Source of the DNA: Elusimicrobiota bacterium
GTDB taxonomy: Bacteria > Elusimicrobiota > UBA8919
Assembly (NCBI GenBank): GCA_040757695.1
Contig: JBFLWK010000009.1
Span: 1 to 61,714 of the forward strand
Reading direction: 5' to 3'
Length of the DNA: 61,714 bases
Position 1 is the first letter of the stretch. Every line of letters begins with the position of its first letter. Positions 8,401 to 17,202 of this stretch are shown piece after piece. The position numbers and the translations under genes are program-made. The notes beneath the pieces were generated by a model, which did no database searches, was not told the origin of the DNA, and saw nothing but the letters and a program-made list of their open reading frames with translations.

Positions 8401-11400
8401 TATGACACTACAATAACAACTGTGACACTGCCAGCACCACAACCACCACTCGCACCAAGCAATTTACACCCCACTTTAGTGGGTTCTACATCTATTCAAT
8501 GGCAGTTCACAGATAATGCAGATAATGAGACGGGATTGTATGTTTCAAGTGGCACGAATACGGCTATGCGAATTTCACCGAATTTAGCGAATGGCACATA
8601 TACTGGAACAACAAGTTGGGTTGAGACAACACTATCGCCAAATGTTCAATACACCAGATATGCAGAAGCATATAATGCTAGTGGTTCAACATGGTCTGTC
8701 TCAGCATCAACCTACACACTTGCTAACCCACCGTCAGGCAGTAGTATAGTGTCAGTATCAAGTTTCAGCATCAGTATATCGTGGTCAAATAATTCTAATC
8801 CTGGTTATACCAGATGGGGTATCTTGCGGTCAAGTGATAATTTTGGAACAAGCACTACATTAAAAGCATTTGTTGATAATTACACAAGTACAAGTTATAC
8901 GGATTCGTTGGGGATAAACCCCAACGCTACATACTGGTATAAGGTGAATGCGTTTAATGAGAATGGGCTTGCTACGGGCTATGACACTACAATAACAACT
9001 GTGACACTGCCAGCACCACAACCACCACTCGCACCAAGCAATTTACACCCCACTTTAGTGGGTTCTACATCTATTCAATGGCAGTTCACAGATAATGCAG
9101 ATAATGAGACGGGATTGTATGTTTCAAGTGGCACGAATACGGCTATGCGAATTTCACCGAATTTAGCGAATGGCACATATACTGGAACAACAAGTTGGGT
9201 TGAGACAACACTATCGCCAAATGTTCAATACACCAGATATGCAGAAGCATATAATGCTAGTGGTTCAACATGGTCTGTCTCAGCATCAACCTACACACTT
9301 GCTAACCCACCGTCAGGCAGTAGTATAGTGTCAGTATCAAGTTTCAGCATCAGTATATCGTGGTCAAATAATTCTAATCCTAACTATACCAGATGGGGTA
9401 TCTTGCGGTCATCAGACAGTTTTCTATCAAGTATTACCATTAAAGGTTATGCAGATAATTATACAAATACAAATTATACAGATACTGATGGGCTAACTGC
9501 CAGCACCTCGTATTGGTATAAAGTTCAGGGATGGAATCAAAATGGTATAGCAACTGATTTTGATACAACTGTATCAACCCAAACATTATCACCCGAAGCA
9601 GTGCCACCACCTGCACAACCAACATACCCGACCACTGCTTTAATAGGCACTACATCTATCCAATGGCAGTTTACAGATAATGCGAATAATGAGACAGGGC
9701 TGTATGTTTCATCTGGGACGTCTATCGTCTATCGTCTATCGTCTAATCTTGGTCCGTTAGCAGGCACAGGTGGGACAACAAGTTGGTGGGAACTTTCGTT
9801 AGCAGTGAACACACCATACACCAGATACGCAGAAGCCAATAATGCTACAGGCAGTAACTGGTCAGATTCATCAACAAAATATACTGCTGCAAAACCACCG
9901 TCAGGAAGTGGCATAGTGTCAGTGTCAAGTGTCAGTGTCAGTATTTCATGGTCTGCGAACAGCAATCCTAATTATACCAGATGGGGTATCTTGCGATCTG
10001 CGGATAACTTTGCAAGTTCTACAACATTAAAGTCATTTTCTGATAATTACACGAGTACAAGTTATACAGACTCCGCAGGATTAAATCCTGCGACTACATA
10101 TTGGTATAAGGTAAATGCGTTCAATGAGGATGGGATTGCTTCGGTCTACGACCTCGCAATGACTACCATTACATTGTTTGTGCCTGTTGCACCGTCAGGA
10201 ATGAATGGTACTGCATTGTCACCAACATCTATAGAATGGTCTTGGGTTGATAATGCAAGTAATGAAGATGTTTACAGGGTAAAATCAGATACAAACGGGG
10301 TAATGGCTTCACTTTCAGCGAATACAAATTCCTGGCCAGAAACCAATCTTTCAGTAAACACCTTGTATAACAGATATGTTGAAGCGTTCAATACAATTGG
10401 TGCGTCTTCATCAACTACTGTGGGTAAATATACATTAGCCAATTCACCAGTCACACTTATATTCAAGAGTGTTGGGACATCAAGTGTAGAACTTCAATGG
10501 GATGTGAACGATAATCCTATTTGGACAAGGTTTGGAATCGCACAATCTACGACATCAGATTTCACAGGCCCAACAGTCAGCACACCTGTTGTATTTGCTA
10601 ATAATTTGACTTCTAATGTTAAAACAGTTTCAGACCTTGAAGCTGCGACAACATATTATTTCCGTGTCTGGGCATATAATGGCGACCAAATAGAGTCCGC
10701 ACCAATTCAAAGCAGTACAAGAACAGTAGTGCCGCCGCTTGTAAGACCAAGCAATTTATACCCCACTTTAGTGGGTTCTACATCTATTCAATGGCAGTTC
10801 ACAGATAATGCTGATAATGAAACCGGGCTTTATATTTCTACAGGCACTTATACAACAATGCGGATTAGTGAAAATTTAGGTCCTTTAACAGCCACTGGTG
10901 GGACAACAAAATGGTGGGAACAAGGGCTTTCAATAAACACAGCGTATACGCGGTATGCAGAAGCATACAACGCTGATGGTAGTATCTGGTCGGTTTCTAT
11001 ATCATCTTATACTGCTGCTATGCCACCGTCATTAACAGCGGTTTTGAATGTATCACAAAATTCTATTACATTGAACTGGTCAAATAACAGTAATCCAACA
11101 GGAACAGAATATCAAGCGAGCAGGTCAACTGCATCTAATTTTGGAAATGAAGTGTTCAGCAACTGGACTACTAATACCGGGATTCTTATTGGTTCGTTGC
11201 CTTCGGATACTACATATTATTTAAGAGTAAGGGCAAGAAATGGTGATGGTATCATAACTCAATATGATACACCTGTTTCTACAAAGACAGAACCAGGTCC
11301 ACCAAATGGTACTGCTGATAATTTAACAGGAACTGTTATCTCTACAAGTTCAATCCAATGGGCATGGACAGATACTGCTACAAATGAAACTGGCTACAGA

Positions 11401-12993
11401 GTAAAAAGATCGCCGGATGGTACAAATATCTCCGGCGATAAACCAAAAGATACGGTCTCATGGCTACAGACCGGGCTGTCCTGTAATGTAATAGCATATG
11501 TATATGTAGAAGCGTTTAATGCATATGGTACATCCACATCTGTAATTGCATCAAAATACACACTTGCTAACCCACCGTCGGGGAGTGGTATAGTGTCAGT
11601 GTCAAGTTTCAGTATTAGTATTTCCTGGTCAAATAATAGTAATCCTACAGGAACAAAATGGGGTATCTTGCGGTCTGTAGATAATTTTGCAAGTTCTACA
11701 ACATTAAAGGCATTTTCTGATAATTATACAACAACTTCTTATCTTGCTTCTGACCTTTTACCGCTTACTTCTTATTGGTTCAAGGTCTGTGCATATAATG
11801 AAGAAGGTATTGCAACGACTGATATATCAGTAGCTACAATAACACTTTCACCACCTCAACCACCAGCACCTACTACAGGCTGGCTTGCTGGTAAAGTAAC
11901 AAAGTCAGATGGCATCACTGGAATTGGTCAAGCGGTTGTAGAGGCAATACAGTCAGGTATAGTCAAGAGTAGCGCAACAACATCTACTAATGGCACATAT
12001 CAATTTATCAACCTGTCAACTGGAACTTACGATGTTCGTGCTACAGCGACAGGTTATATTTCACAGACAAAAACTGGCTATACCGTTTCTGCAGGTGCAA
12101 CAACTACTGTTAATTTTGTATTACAGGAACAAACTGGAACAATCACAGGCAAAGTGACGAAATCTGACGGAGTTACAGGAATTACTCAAGCAATTGTAGA
12201 AGCACTCCAGTCAGGTATAGTCAAGAGTAGCGCAACAACATCTACTAATGGCACATATCAACTTATCAACCTGTCAACTGGAACTTACGATGTTCGTGCT
12301 ACAGCAACTGGCTATATCTCACAAACAAAAACTGGCTATACTGTTTCTGCTGGTGTTACAACAACTGTTAATTTTGAATTACAAGAAACAGCATCAGTCG
12401 GCATAATTTCAGGTAAAGTCACAAAGACCGACGGTACAACTACACTCCCTAACGCATTAGTTGAAGCATTCCAATCCGGCACTATCACCGGTGTAGCAAA
12501 GTATTCATCCGCATTGGTAAAATCTACCACTACAACAGACACAGCAGGTAATTATTCACTTGTGCTTACTCCGGGTGTCTACGATATCCGTGTATCTTTA
12601 ACAGGGTATCAATCCCAAACAAAGATGGGCTGTGAAGCATCTGCCGGTAAAACAACAACACTGGATTTTGCACTATACGCTACAATAGACGAAAAACCAC
12701 AAAAAGAATATAAAACAACTTTAGGTCAAAATCTTTTTATACCATCAAAAGGCGGTACCTGTAAAGTCGGATTTTCAGTTCCAGTAAGCGGTAAGGTTAC
12801 AATCAAAATTTATGACATACTGGGTCGGTATATAACAACACTTGTAGATGACGAGTTTAATGCCGGGAATTATCAGAAGGATTGGGATGGTACAGATGAA
12901 GGTAAAGAGATTGTCCCACCGGGAGTGTATATTTTGCATTACGAATACCCGGGTGGTAAGAAAGAAACAAGAAAAATAGGAGTGAAACGTTAA
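5443..12993 (+). CDS. giant secreted NHL / fibronectin-III / carboxypeptidase-regulatory-like protein
   Basis: 2516 residues from the ATG at 5443, preceded by GAGGTGG; an upstream in-frame GTG lies inside the hairpin element. Order: signal peptide ending near CLYA|D (about residue 59), encoded by TACCTT repeats; about six NHL-type blade repeats (60-400) with the refrain GDGGAATSAQ and IYIADTGNH-IRKV; a beta-rich region (400-610); eight units of about 193 residues, each with two fibronectin-III-like domains (615-2140); three carboxypeptidase-regulatory-like domains (2146-2417, GKVTKSDG start, GTYDVRATATGY end); and a C-terminal FlgD-like sorting domain (YDILGRYITTL, PPGVYILHY, ending GVKR). 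It is probably exported and surface-bound. It overlaps the next start by one base. Confidence 0.93.
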   Translation: MKNAEQTQNKTHRTDTEQRIWNSDYKKHQLKLGRITFYLLPFTFYLSTFLPFYLSTCLYADVINTVAGTGVSGFSGDGGAATSAQVAMPRGINMDTSGNIYIADTGNHCIRKVNTSGIISTVVNTSTQAGFSGDGGAATSAQLNFPSDVAVDSSGNLYIADSSNHRIRKVNTSGIITTVAGTGTAGYSGDGGAATDAKLNQPMGVTIKGSDLYIADTNNNRIRKVDSSGIITTVAGTGVSGSSGDGGAATSAQISEVRSVTFDNAGNYYIVELTSSCVRKVNTSGIISTVAGTPGSSGFSGDNGAATSAQLWNPRDIAVDSSGNLYIADGSNHRIRRVNTSGIITTVAGTGTAGYSGDGGDPRAANLNAPHGIAFDSSYNLYYVGHCEYTVRKIVYTGTIQGNLVYTGSQTGTYIVNVSTDINFSVQNTTKPATTSYTSSGLLGANTHYVQGFLDTNGNSKVENFEPRRAYPAIQQPDTDPATASMKQNYVEIGSTVSNINLNFIDYGALAGEITKTSAQTGNIVVYVATNTWPSPGNRYSRTGAGESELVLAAPGNYTLYVPTAPGNYSVIAFIDGDSDLYRDTGEDYAQSLATMTVTALTTSYINLNIAPETLAQPSNFYATSVAVSSIQWQFTDNADNETGMYVSSGINTTMRLSENLGPLAGTGGTTKWWETGLSINTQYTRYAEAYNAGGSTWSVSASTYTLANPPSGSSIVSVSSFSISISWSNNSNPGYTRWGILRSSDNFGTSTTLKAFVDNYTSTSYTDSAGLNPATTYWYKVNAFNEDVYATTYDTTVSTITLPPPLPAQPSNFYATSVAVSSIQWQFTDNADNETGMYVSSGINTTMRLSENLGPLAGTGGTTKWWETGLSINTQYTRYAEAYNAGGSTWSVSASTYTLANPPSGSSIVSVSSFSISISWSNNSNPGYTRWGILRSSDNFGTSTTLKAFVDNYTSTSYTDSAGLNPATTYWYKVNAFNEDGLATGYDTTITTVTLPAPQPPLAPSNLHPTLVGSTSIQWQFTDNADNETGLYVSSGTNTAMRISPNLANGTYTGTTSWVETTLSPNVQYTRYAEAYNASGSTWSVSASTYTLANPPSGSSIVSVSSFSISISWSNNSNPGYTRWGILRSSDNFGTSTTLKAFVDNYTSTSYTDSLGINPNATYWYKVNAFNENGLATGYDTTITTVTLPAPQPPLAPSNLHPTLVGSTSIQWQFTDNADNETGLYVSSGTNTAMRISPNLANGTYTGTTSWVETTLSPNVQYTRYAEAYNASGSTWSVSASTYTLANPPSGSSIVSVSSFSISISWSNNSNPNYTRWGILRSSDSFLSSITIKGYADNYTNTNYTDTDGLTASTSYWYKVQGWNQNGIATDFDTTVSTQTLSPEAVPPPAQPTYPTTALIGTTSIQWQFTDNANNETGLYVSSGTSIVYRLSSNLGPLAGTGGTTSWWELSLAVNTPYTRYAEANNATGSNWSDSSTKYTAAKPPSGSGIVSVSSVSVSISWSANSNPNYTRWGILRSADNFASSTTLKSFSDNYTSTSYTDSAGLNPATTYWYKVNAFNEDGIASVYDLAMTTITLFVPVAPSGMNGTALSPTSIEWSWVDNASNEDVYRVKSDTNGVMASLSANTNSWPETNLSVNTLYNRYVEAFNTIGASSSTTVGKYTLANSPVTLIFKSVGTSSVELQWDVNDNPIWTRFGIAQSTTSDFTGPTVSTPVVFANNLTSNVKTVSDLEAATTYYFRVWAYNGDQIESAPIQSSTRTVVPPLVRPSNLYPTLVGSTSIQWQFTDNADNETGLYISTGTYTTMRISENLGPLTATGGTTKWWEQGLSINTAYTRYAEAYNADGSIWSVSISSYTAAMPPSLTAVLNVSQNSITLNWSNNSNPTGTEYQASRSTASNFGNEVFSNWTTNTGILIGSLPSDTTYYLRVRARNGDGIITQYDTPVSTKTEPGPPNGTADNLTGTVISTSSIQWAWTDTATNETGYRVKRSPDGTNISGDKPKDTVSWLQTGLSCNVIAYVYVEAFNAYGTSTSVIASKYTLANPPSGSGIVSVSSFSISISWSNNSNPTGTKWGILRSVDNFASSTTLKAFSDNYTTTSYLASDLLPLTSYWFKVCAYNEEGIATTDISVATITLSPPQPPAPTTGWLAGKVTKSDGITGIGQAVVEAIQSGIVKSSATTSTNGTYQFINLSTGTYDVRATATGYISQTKTGYTVSAGATTTVNFVLQEQTGTITGKVTKSDGVTGITQAIVEALQSGIVKSSATTSTNGTYQLINLSTGTYDVRATATGYISQTKTGYTVSAGVTTTVNFELQETASVGIISGKVTKTDGTTTLPNALVEAFQSGTITGVAKYSSALVKSTTTTDTAGNYSLVLTPGVYDIRVSLTGYQSQTKMGCEASAGKTTTLDFALYATIDEKPQKEYKTTLGQNLFIPSKGGTCKVGFSVPVSGKVTIKIYDILGRYITTLVDDEFNAGNYQKDWDGTDEGKEIVPPGVYILHYEYPGGKKETRKIGVKR
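5546..5612. repeat. tandem tract encoding a signal peptide: (TTACCTT)5 then (TCTACCTT)4
   Basis: Five perfect heptamers run into four octamers, the last ending in G. Together they encode almost the whole hydrophobic core of the giant protein's signal peptide. Confidence 0.9.
7294..11860 (+). repeat. eight tandem ~580-bp fibronectin-III units
   Basis: Units begin near 7294, 7873, 8455, 9034, 9619, 10189, 10746 and 11296. The first four starts are 579, 582 and 579 bp apart. Units 1 and 2 are nearly identical at the DNA level over about 500 bp, as are units 3 and 4, while the later ones have diverged. This indicates recent duplication or gene conversion. Confidence 0.88.
7748..7772 (-). repeat. 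REP-like hairpin with GTAG foot inside a fibronectin unit
   Basis: Arms CGCAGGATT and AATCCTGCG followed by CTAC, that is GTAG plus hairpin on the minus strand. It recurs at 8327-8351 and 10072-10096. A different stem (CGTTGGGG/CCCCAACG then CTAC) occupies the same protein position at 8906-8930. A second site, ACCCCACT/AGTGGGTT then CTAC, is at 8468-8489 and recurs near 9047 and 10760. Confidence 0.7.
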
Positions 12994-13367
12994 TGGAAAT
13001 AATAATAGGAATTGCGCTTGGCAGTTTAAGTATTTTTTTAGGATTGTTAGCGATTTTACTTTCCTGGCGCTGGGCTAAAATGACAGACCAAACAATTAAA
13101 TCAGAGGATGCAAGAGCTAAACAAATCATAGAAGATGGAAACAGACATACACAGCAATTGATAGAAGACGGCAACAGACGAACACACGAGTTGTTGGCAA
13201 AGATAGAGGATGGGAATAGATACGCTAGAGAGATACTGGCAAGAATGGATGACAGAACAGCCAAAATGGATGAACGTGCAGCTCGTCAGACTGAAGTCTT
13301 GATACGGCTGTTAGAGCAATCACAAACTCGCCAGACGGTTACTACAATTAGAGAAGAAGGACCGTAA
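12993..13367 (+). CDS. small membrane-anchored coiled-coil protein
   Basis: 124 residues. One N-terminal membrane helix (about 3-27, IGIALGSLSIFLGLLAILLS) is followed by a long charged helix with the repeats IIEDGNRHTQQ, LIEDGNRRTHE and KIEDGNRYARE, then MDDRTAKMDERAARQTE. The start codon overlaps the stop of the giant gene (TAATG), so it is translationally coupled. It resembles the protein at 14896 in layout. Similar small proteins occur beside secreted giants, but I know of no assigned role. Confidence 0.8.
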   Translation: MEIIIGIALGSLSIFLGLLAILLSWRWAKMTDQTIKSEDARAKQIIEDGNRHTQQLIEDGNRRTHELLAKIEDGNRYAREILARMDDRTAKMDERAARQTEVLIRLLEQSQTRQTVTTIREEGP

Positions 13368-13398
13368 TATAAAACTAAATAAGATGCAAGGAGGAAAT

Positions 13399-14766
13399 AT
13401 GAAAAATAATTACATTAGTATGACATTTTGGAGCATTTTCAATTTTACATTTTTAATTTTTAATTGCCTTTACGCTCAGCAAAGTGGCGGGATATTTTTA
13501 GAGATCCCATCATCAGTTCGAGCAGGTGGTATGGCAGAAAGTTATACCGCACTATCAAACGAGACATTCGGACTGCACTACAACCCTGCGGGAATTTCGT
13601 TTATTGAGAATGCTGCGGTCTCGTTTTTGCATCATATATATCTACAAGATTTTAATGGTGAGTTTTTAGGTTTTGTTAAGCCTGTCGGCAAATTCGCGGT
13701 TGGTTGCGCACCTGCATATATCGGGATGAAACAAGAGCCGATTTATGATACGCTTGGGAATGAGACCGGCGAAAGTTTTCAGTATAATGGGCTTGTAATA
13801 CCAGCTGCGGTCTCGTATCTGTTATCCAAAAATGTTGCTATTGGTACAAACCTCAAACATTATTCTGAGACTATAGACGATTTTTCACAGAGTGTTTTTA
13901 CGGTTGATGTCGGTAGCATTCTATCTTATCGTAGTTTCCGACTCGGTGTTTCAGGACTGAATTTAATCGGTGAACTTGAAGGATATCAACTACCAAGAAC
14001 ACTAAAAACCGGGTTGGCAGTGGTGGCTAAGAAATTTACTTTATCAACCGAATTTGATAGGCAGTTAGTAAAACAAGAAAACCTTATCAGTGTTGGTGCT
14101 GAAGTGCCTGTTGCAAAAATATTTTATTTAAGAGCTGGATATAAGATAAAAGGAAATGGAGACTTTGGTGGACCAACCGGTGGAGTTGGTATAAATTGGA
14201 AAGGCATCAACCTGGACTATGCATTCTCAGGTTATGGTGATTTAGGCACTACACATAGAGCTGGGATTTCGCTTGCACTGCTGCCTGAAAAAGAAAAAGT
14301 GGTAGAAGAAAAAAGGGAGGTATCTGTTGAAAAACCAGAAATTATCACAAAACCTGTTATAGAAAAGCCAACTGTTCAGATAAATATTGCAGTTGCAGAT
14401 TTTACAGGGAACAATGTATCCCAAGCGGATGCCACTATCGTTGCAGGTTTCTTAAGAACAGAACTGGTAAAAATAGGTTATTATAATGTTATTGAGAAAG
14501 CAAATATGGATAAGATATTAGCAGAAGCAGCATTCCAGCAGACGGGTTGTACAACATCAGAATGCGCTGTCCAAATAGGTAAACTGCTGAATGTTAGAGA
14601 AATGGTTGTTGGCTCGCTATCAAAACTTATGGATACATATTTTATAACAGTGAATCTTGTAGAGGTAGAAACCGGTAAGATATTGAAATCAGAAGATATA
14701 AAAGCACAAACCGCAGCGGACCTTAGAGCTGCCTGTAAAGAACTTGCAGAAAGAATTTGTCAGTAA
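13399..14766 (+). CDS. PorV-like outer-membrane barrel with C-terminal CsgG-like domain
   Basis: 455 residues. The start at 13399 has AAGGAGG at good spacing; an ATG five codons upstream lies before that site. The signal peptide ends near CLYA|QQ. Residues about 25-300 match the UPF0164/PorV-type barrel (SVRAGGMAESYTAL, LHYNPAGISF). A charged linker (EKEKVVEEKREV, then EKP repeats) leads to a CsgG/TolB-like domain from about 330 (VADFTGNNVSQADA, LRTELVK, VIEKANMDKIL). PorV proteins shuttle type-IX cargo in Bacteroidota, and CsgG-like domains bind in the periplasm, so a secretion-accessory role is plausible but inferred. Confidence 0.85.
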   Translation: MKNNYISMTFWSIFNFTFLIFNCLYAQQSGGIFLEIPSSVRAGGMAESYTALSNETFGLHYNPAGISFIENAAVSFLHHIYLQDFNGEFLGFVKPVGKFAVGCAPAYIGMKQEPIYDTLGNETGESFQYNGLVIPAAVSYLLSKNVAIGTNLKHYSETIDDFSQSVFTVDVGSILSYRSFRLGVSGLNLIGELEGYQLPRTLKTGLAVVAKKFTLSTEFDRQLVKQENLISVGAEVPVAKIFYLRAGYKIKGNGDFGGPTGGVGINWKGINLDYAFSGYGDLGTTHRAGISLALLPEKEKVVEEKREVSVEKPEIITKPVIEKPTVQINIAVADFTGNNVSQADATIVAGFLRTELVKIGYYNVIEKANMDKILAEAAFQQTGCTTSECAVQIGKLLNVREMVVGSLSKLMDTYFITVNLVEVETGKILKSEDIKAQTAADLRAACKELAERICQ

Positions 14767-14878
14767 GACTGCATACCACAGAGATACGGAGTCACAGAGA
14801 AAAAATGCAAAGATTAAAAATCAAAAACTCTGTGTAATCTGGTTCTCTCTGTGGCTCTGTGGGATTTGGAATTTGCCG
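14766..14878. repeat. long imperfect inverted repeat of CACAGAG words
   Basis: The left part carries CCACAGAG and CACAGAGA. The right part carries their complement (CTCTCTGTGG, CTCTGTGGG). The two could fold into a long hairpin between the CsgG-barrel gene and the next coiled-coil gene. Confidence 0.65.
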
Positions 14879-14895
14879 TTAACTGGAGGCAAATC

Positions 14896-15186
14896 ATGGA
14901 AACAGGAATGGCAATAGGAATAATAGCATTAATGTTTACAGTTTATGCATGGTATAATGGCAGGGCAATGAGAAACCTATTAAAAGAACTTTTTTCAAAA
15001 ATGGATGAAAGAGCAGAACAGCGGCACAGAGAAGTGATAGAAACATCGGAACAGCGACACAGGGAAGTGATGGAGACTCTAAAGCAGCAACATCAAGACC
15101 ATCTAGATAATGTTGAGCTATTAAAAAAAGGGTTTGGGGATTTAACAAAAGAGGCAAAAGAGATAAAAACAGCTATTGGTCGTTAA
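14896..15186 (+). CDS. small membrane-anchored coiled-coil protein
   Basis: 96 residues from the ATG at 14896, chosen because CTGGAGG lies just upstream and the 15 residues before it come from repeat DNA. One membrane helix (METGMAIGIIALMFTVYAW) is followed by a heptad-rich helix with the duplicated EQRHREV motif. It parallels the protein at 12993 (helix then charged coiled coil), so the two probably do related jobs beside the secreted giants. Function unknown. Confidence 0.75.
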   Translation: METGMAIGIIALMFTVYAWYNGRAMRNLLKELFSKMDERAEQRHREVIETSEQRHREVMETLKQQHQDHLDNVELLKKGFGDLTKEAKEIKTAIGR

Positions 15187-15195
15187 GGAGGTTTT

Positions 15196-17202
15196 ATGTT
15201 AAAACGGTTTTTGGTAATGGGTTTTGTGGGATTGGTTTTATCTGTGTTTATCTGTGGTCTCATCTGTGTTAATCAGTGTTTTGCAGCAAAATGGACATAT
15301 GCTGTTTATTTAGATGCAGATAACAATTTAGAGGATGCCGGTATTGACGATTTCTTAGAGATGGCAAAAGTAGGCAGTAATTCCGATATAAATATCGTTG
15401 TCCAGATGGATAGGGCGTCTGGCTATGATTCAACATACGGCGACTGGAAAACCTGCAAGAGATTCAAAATAACAAAAGATATGAAACCTTATGCATCAAA
15501 CGCACTTGAAGACCTCGGTGAAGCAAATATGGGCTCACCTACTACACTGACAAATTTTATCACCTGGGTATGGACAAATTATCCAGCAGATAGATATGCA
15601 CTCATTTTATGGAATCACGGTGGCGGCTGGCGTGACCGTTCACCATCTCGGTCTCCATTAGAGCGCGCAGTCTGCTGGGACGATGGAAACAATGATGATT
15701 GTCTTTATATGAAAGAAGTAAGAACCGCAATCTCTAATGCATCACATACTTTTGACCTCATTGGATTTGATGCCTGCTTGATGGGACATTTGGAAGTTGC
15801 ATATGAATTAAGAAATGTTTTAGACGATGCTAACGGCGTGATGGTCGGCTCTGAAGAAACGGAACCTGGCGATGGCTGGCCTCACGATACAATCCTGTCA
15901 TATCTAGCAGCAAACCCATCTGCAACACCAAAACAATTAGGAACAGCAATCGTTGATAAATATGGTGCTTTTTATGGTGCATCTGCGGCGTGTACTCAAT
16001 CAGCAATTGATACTACAAAAATAAATGATGCCGTCAGCAAACTAAACATATTTGCGGATTCAATGAATGACAACTCTCAACTTACAGCAATTCAAACGGC
16101 GAGAACCAACTGCAAGGCATATTCGGAATCCGACGGTTATTATGGTGTTGATATTTATCGGTTTGCTAATCAGGTTGGTGGCACTGCGGCAACCAACCTG
16201 AAAACTGCCATAACATCCGCGGTTGTCAAAAATTACAAGGGCTCTGCAAGAAACGATACTGCAAAATACGGCTCTTACGGGCTCTGCGTCTATTTCCCAA
16301 AAACAAAATCATATTATGATTCCGCTTACACCTCTGCGATTTTATACGGCTCTGAAACAACAAACAAATGGGACGATTTCTTGAAACGATATTACGATGG
16401 TAATCTCGGAACTGGTGGCGGGTCAACACAAACAGGCGCTGACGGTAGTGGCACAGCATCGCTTTCTAAAAAAGGTGTCGCACCGAATACATATTATACA
16501 TCAATCACATACACACTAACACCAACAGCAGCAGGTTCACTCGGTGGCGGAAAGGTAGAAGTGACTATTCCATCCGGGTGGACTGCACCACAAAATACTT
16601 CATCAACCGGTAAGGGCTATGTTAAATCATATATCTATAAATATCAGACAACTTCATACAACCTTACAACTGCTATATCAGGTCAGAAAGTTACTATAAC
16701 AGGTATTCCATCAGACCGGCTTGCTTATGGAAGCGGTGATAAATTAAAACTGCAATACAAAAAATTTACAACACAATCAACCGAAGGTACTGCAAAGTTT
16801 TATACCAAAACTGCAGGTAGTGGCGGGACACTTACCGCAATCTCAAAACAGCCAACAATAACGGTTGGTGCGTCATATGCTTCTTCAAAAAGCGATATAG
16901 ATGAAGAGGTTGAGGCAGAAGATGGCAGTGTAAAACAGGCAGCACTTGGACAGAATTATCCGAACCCGTTTAATCCTGCGACAACATTTAATTATTTCAT
17001 ACCTGAAGGCGGGCGGGTAACCATCAAACTTTACAATGTTGCCGGACAGGAAGTGGATACTGTGGTTGATGAAGACCAATTATCAGGCGAGCATTCTATA
17101 AAATATGACTCCGGCGATAAACTCTCACGCGGCGTCTATTACTACCGCCTGACTCTTAACGGCAAAGAAATCGGTACAAAACGTGCAGTAGTTCTGAAAT
17201 GA
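15196..17202 (+). CDS. secreted clostripain-family (C11) cysteine protease with FlgD-like C-terminus
   Basis: 668 residues; start preceded by AAGGAGG. The signal peptide core is VLSVFICGLICVNQCFAA, built on TCTGTG words. The C11 catalytic motifs are ILWNHGGGW (His) and IGFDACLMG (Cys), in the clan CD order. After about residue 395 comes a beta domain, then a C-terminal sorting-type domain with the hallmark NYPNPFNP, VTIKLYNVAGQEV and a basic end. It is probably exported and anchored or processed at the surface. It lies ten bases after the coiled-coil gene and shares ATGA with the retropepsin gene. Confidence 0.92.
   Translation: MLKRFLVMGFVGLVLSVFICGLICVNQCFAAKWTYAVYLDADNNLEDAGIDDFLEMAKVGSNSDINIVVQMDRASGYDSTYGDWKTCKRFKITKDMKPYASNALEDLGEANMGSPTTLTNFITWVWTNYPADRYALILWNHGGGWRDRSPSRSPLERAVCWDDGNNDDCLYMKEVRTAISNASHTFDLIGFDACLMGHLEVAYELRNVLDDANGVMVGSEETEPGDGWPHDTILSYLAANPSATPKQLGTAIVDKYGAFYGASAACTQSAIDTTKINDAVSKLNIFADSMNDNSQLTAIQTARTNCKAYSESDGYYGVDIYRFANQVGGTAATNLKTAITSAVVKNYKGSARNDTAKYGSYGLCVYFPKTKSYYDSAYTSAILYGSETTNKWDDFLKRYYDGNLGTGGGSTQTGADGSGTASLSKKGVAPNTYYTSITYTLTPTAAGSLGGGKVEVTIPSGWTAPQNTSSTGKGYVKSYIYKYQTTSYNLTTAISGQKVTITGIPSDRLAYGSGDKLKLQYKKFTTQSTEGTAKFYTKTAGSGGTLTAISKQPTITVGASYASSKSDIDEEVEAEDGSVKQAALGQNYPNPFNPATTFNYFIPEGGRVTIKLYNVAGQEVDTVVDEDQLSGEHSIKYDSGDKLSRGVYYYRLTLNGKEIGTKRAVVLK

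Noticed and set aside
7294-11860. Regular repeats considered as a CRISPR array
   Set aside because: Units are about 580 bp, fully coding and without short repeat-spacer structure.
5763-12542. Several reverse-strand open frames of 60-80 codons antisense to the first giant gene
   Set aside because: They repeat with the same period as the coding repeats of the + strand, have no ribosome sites and encode no recognisable domain.
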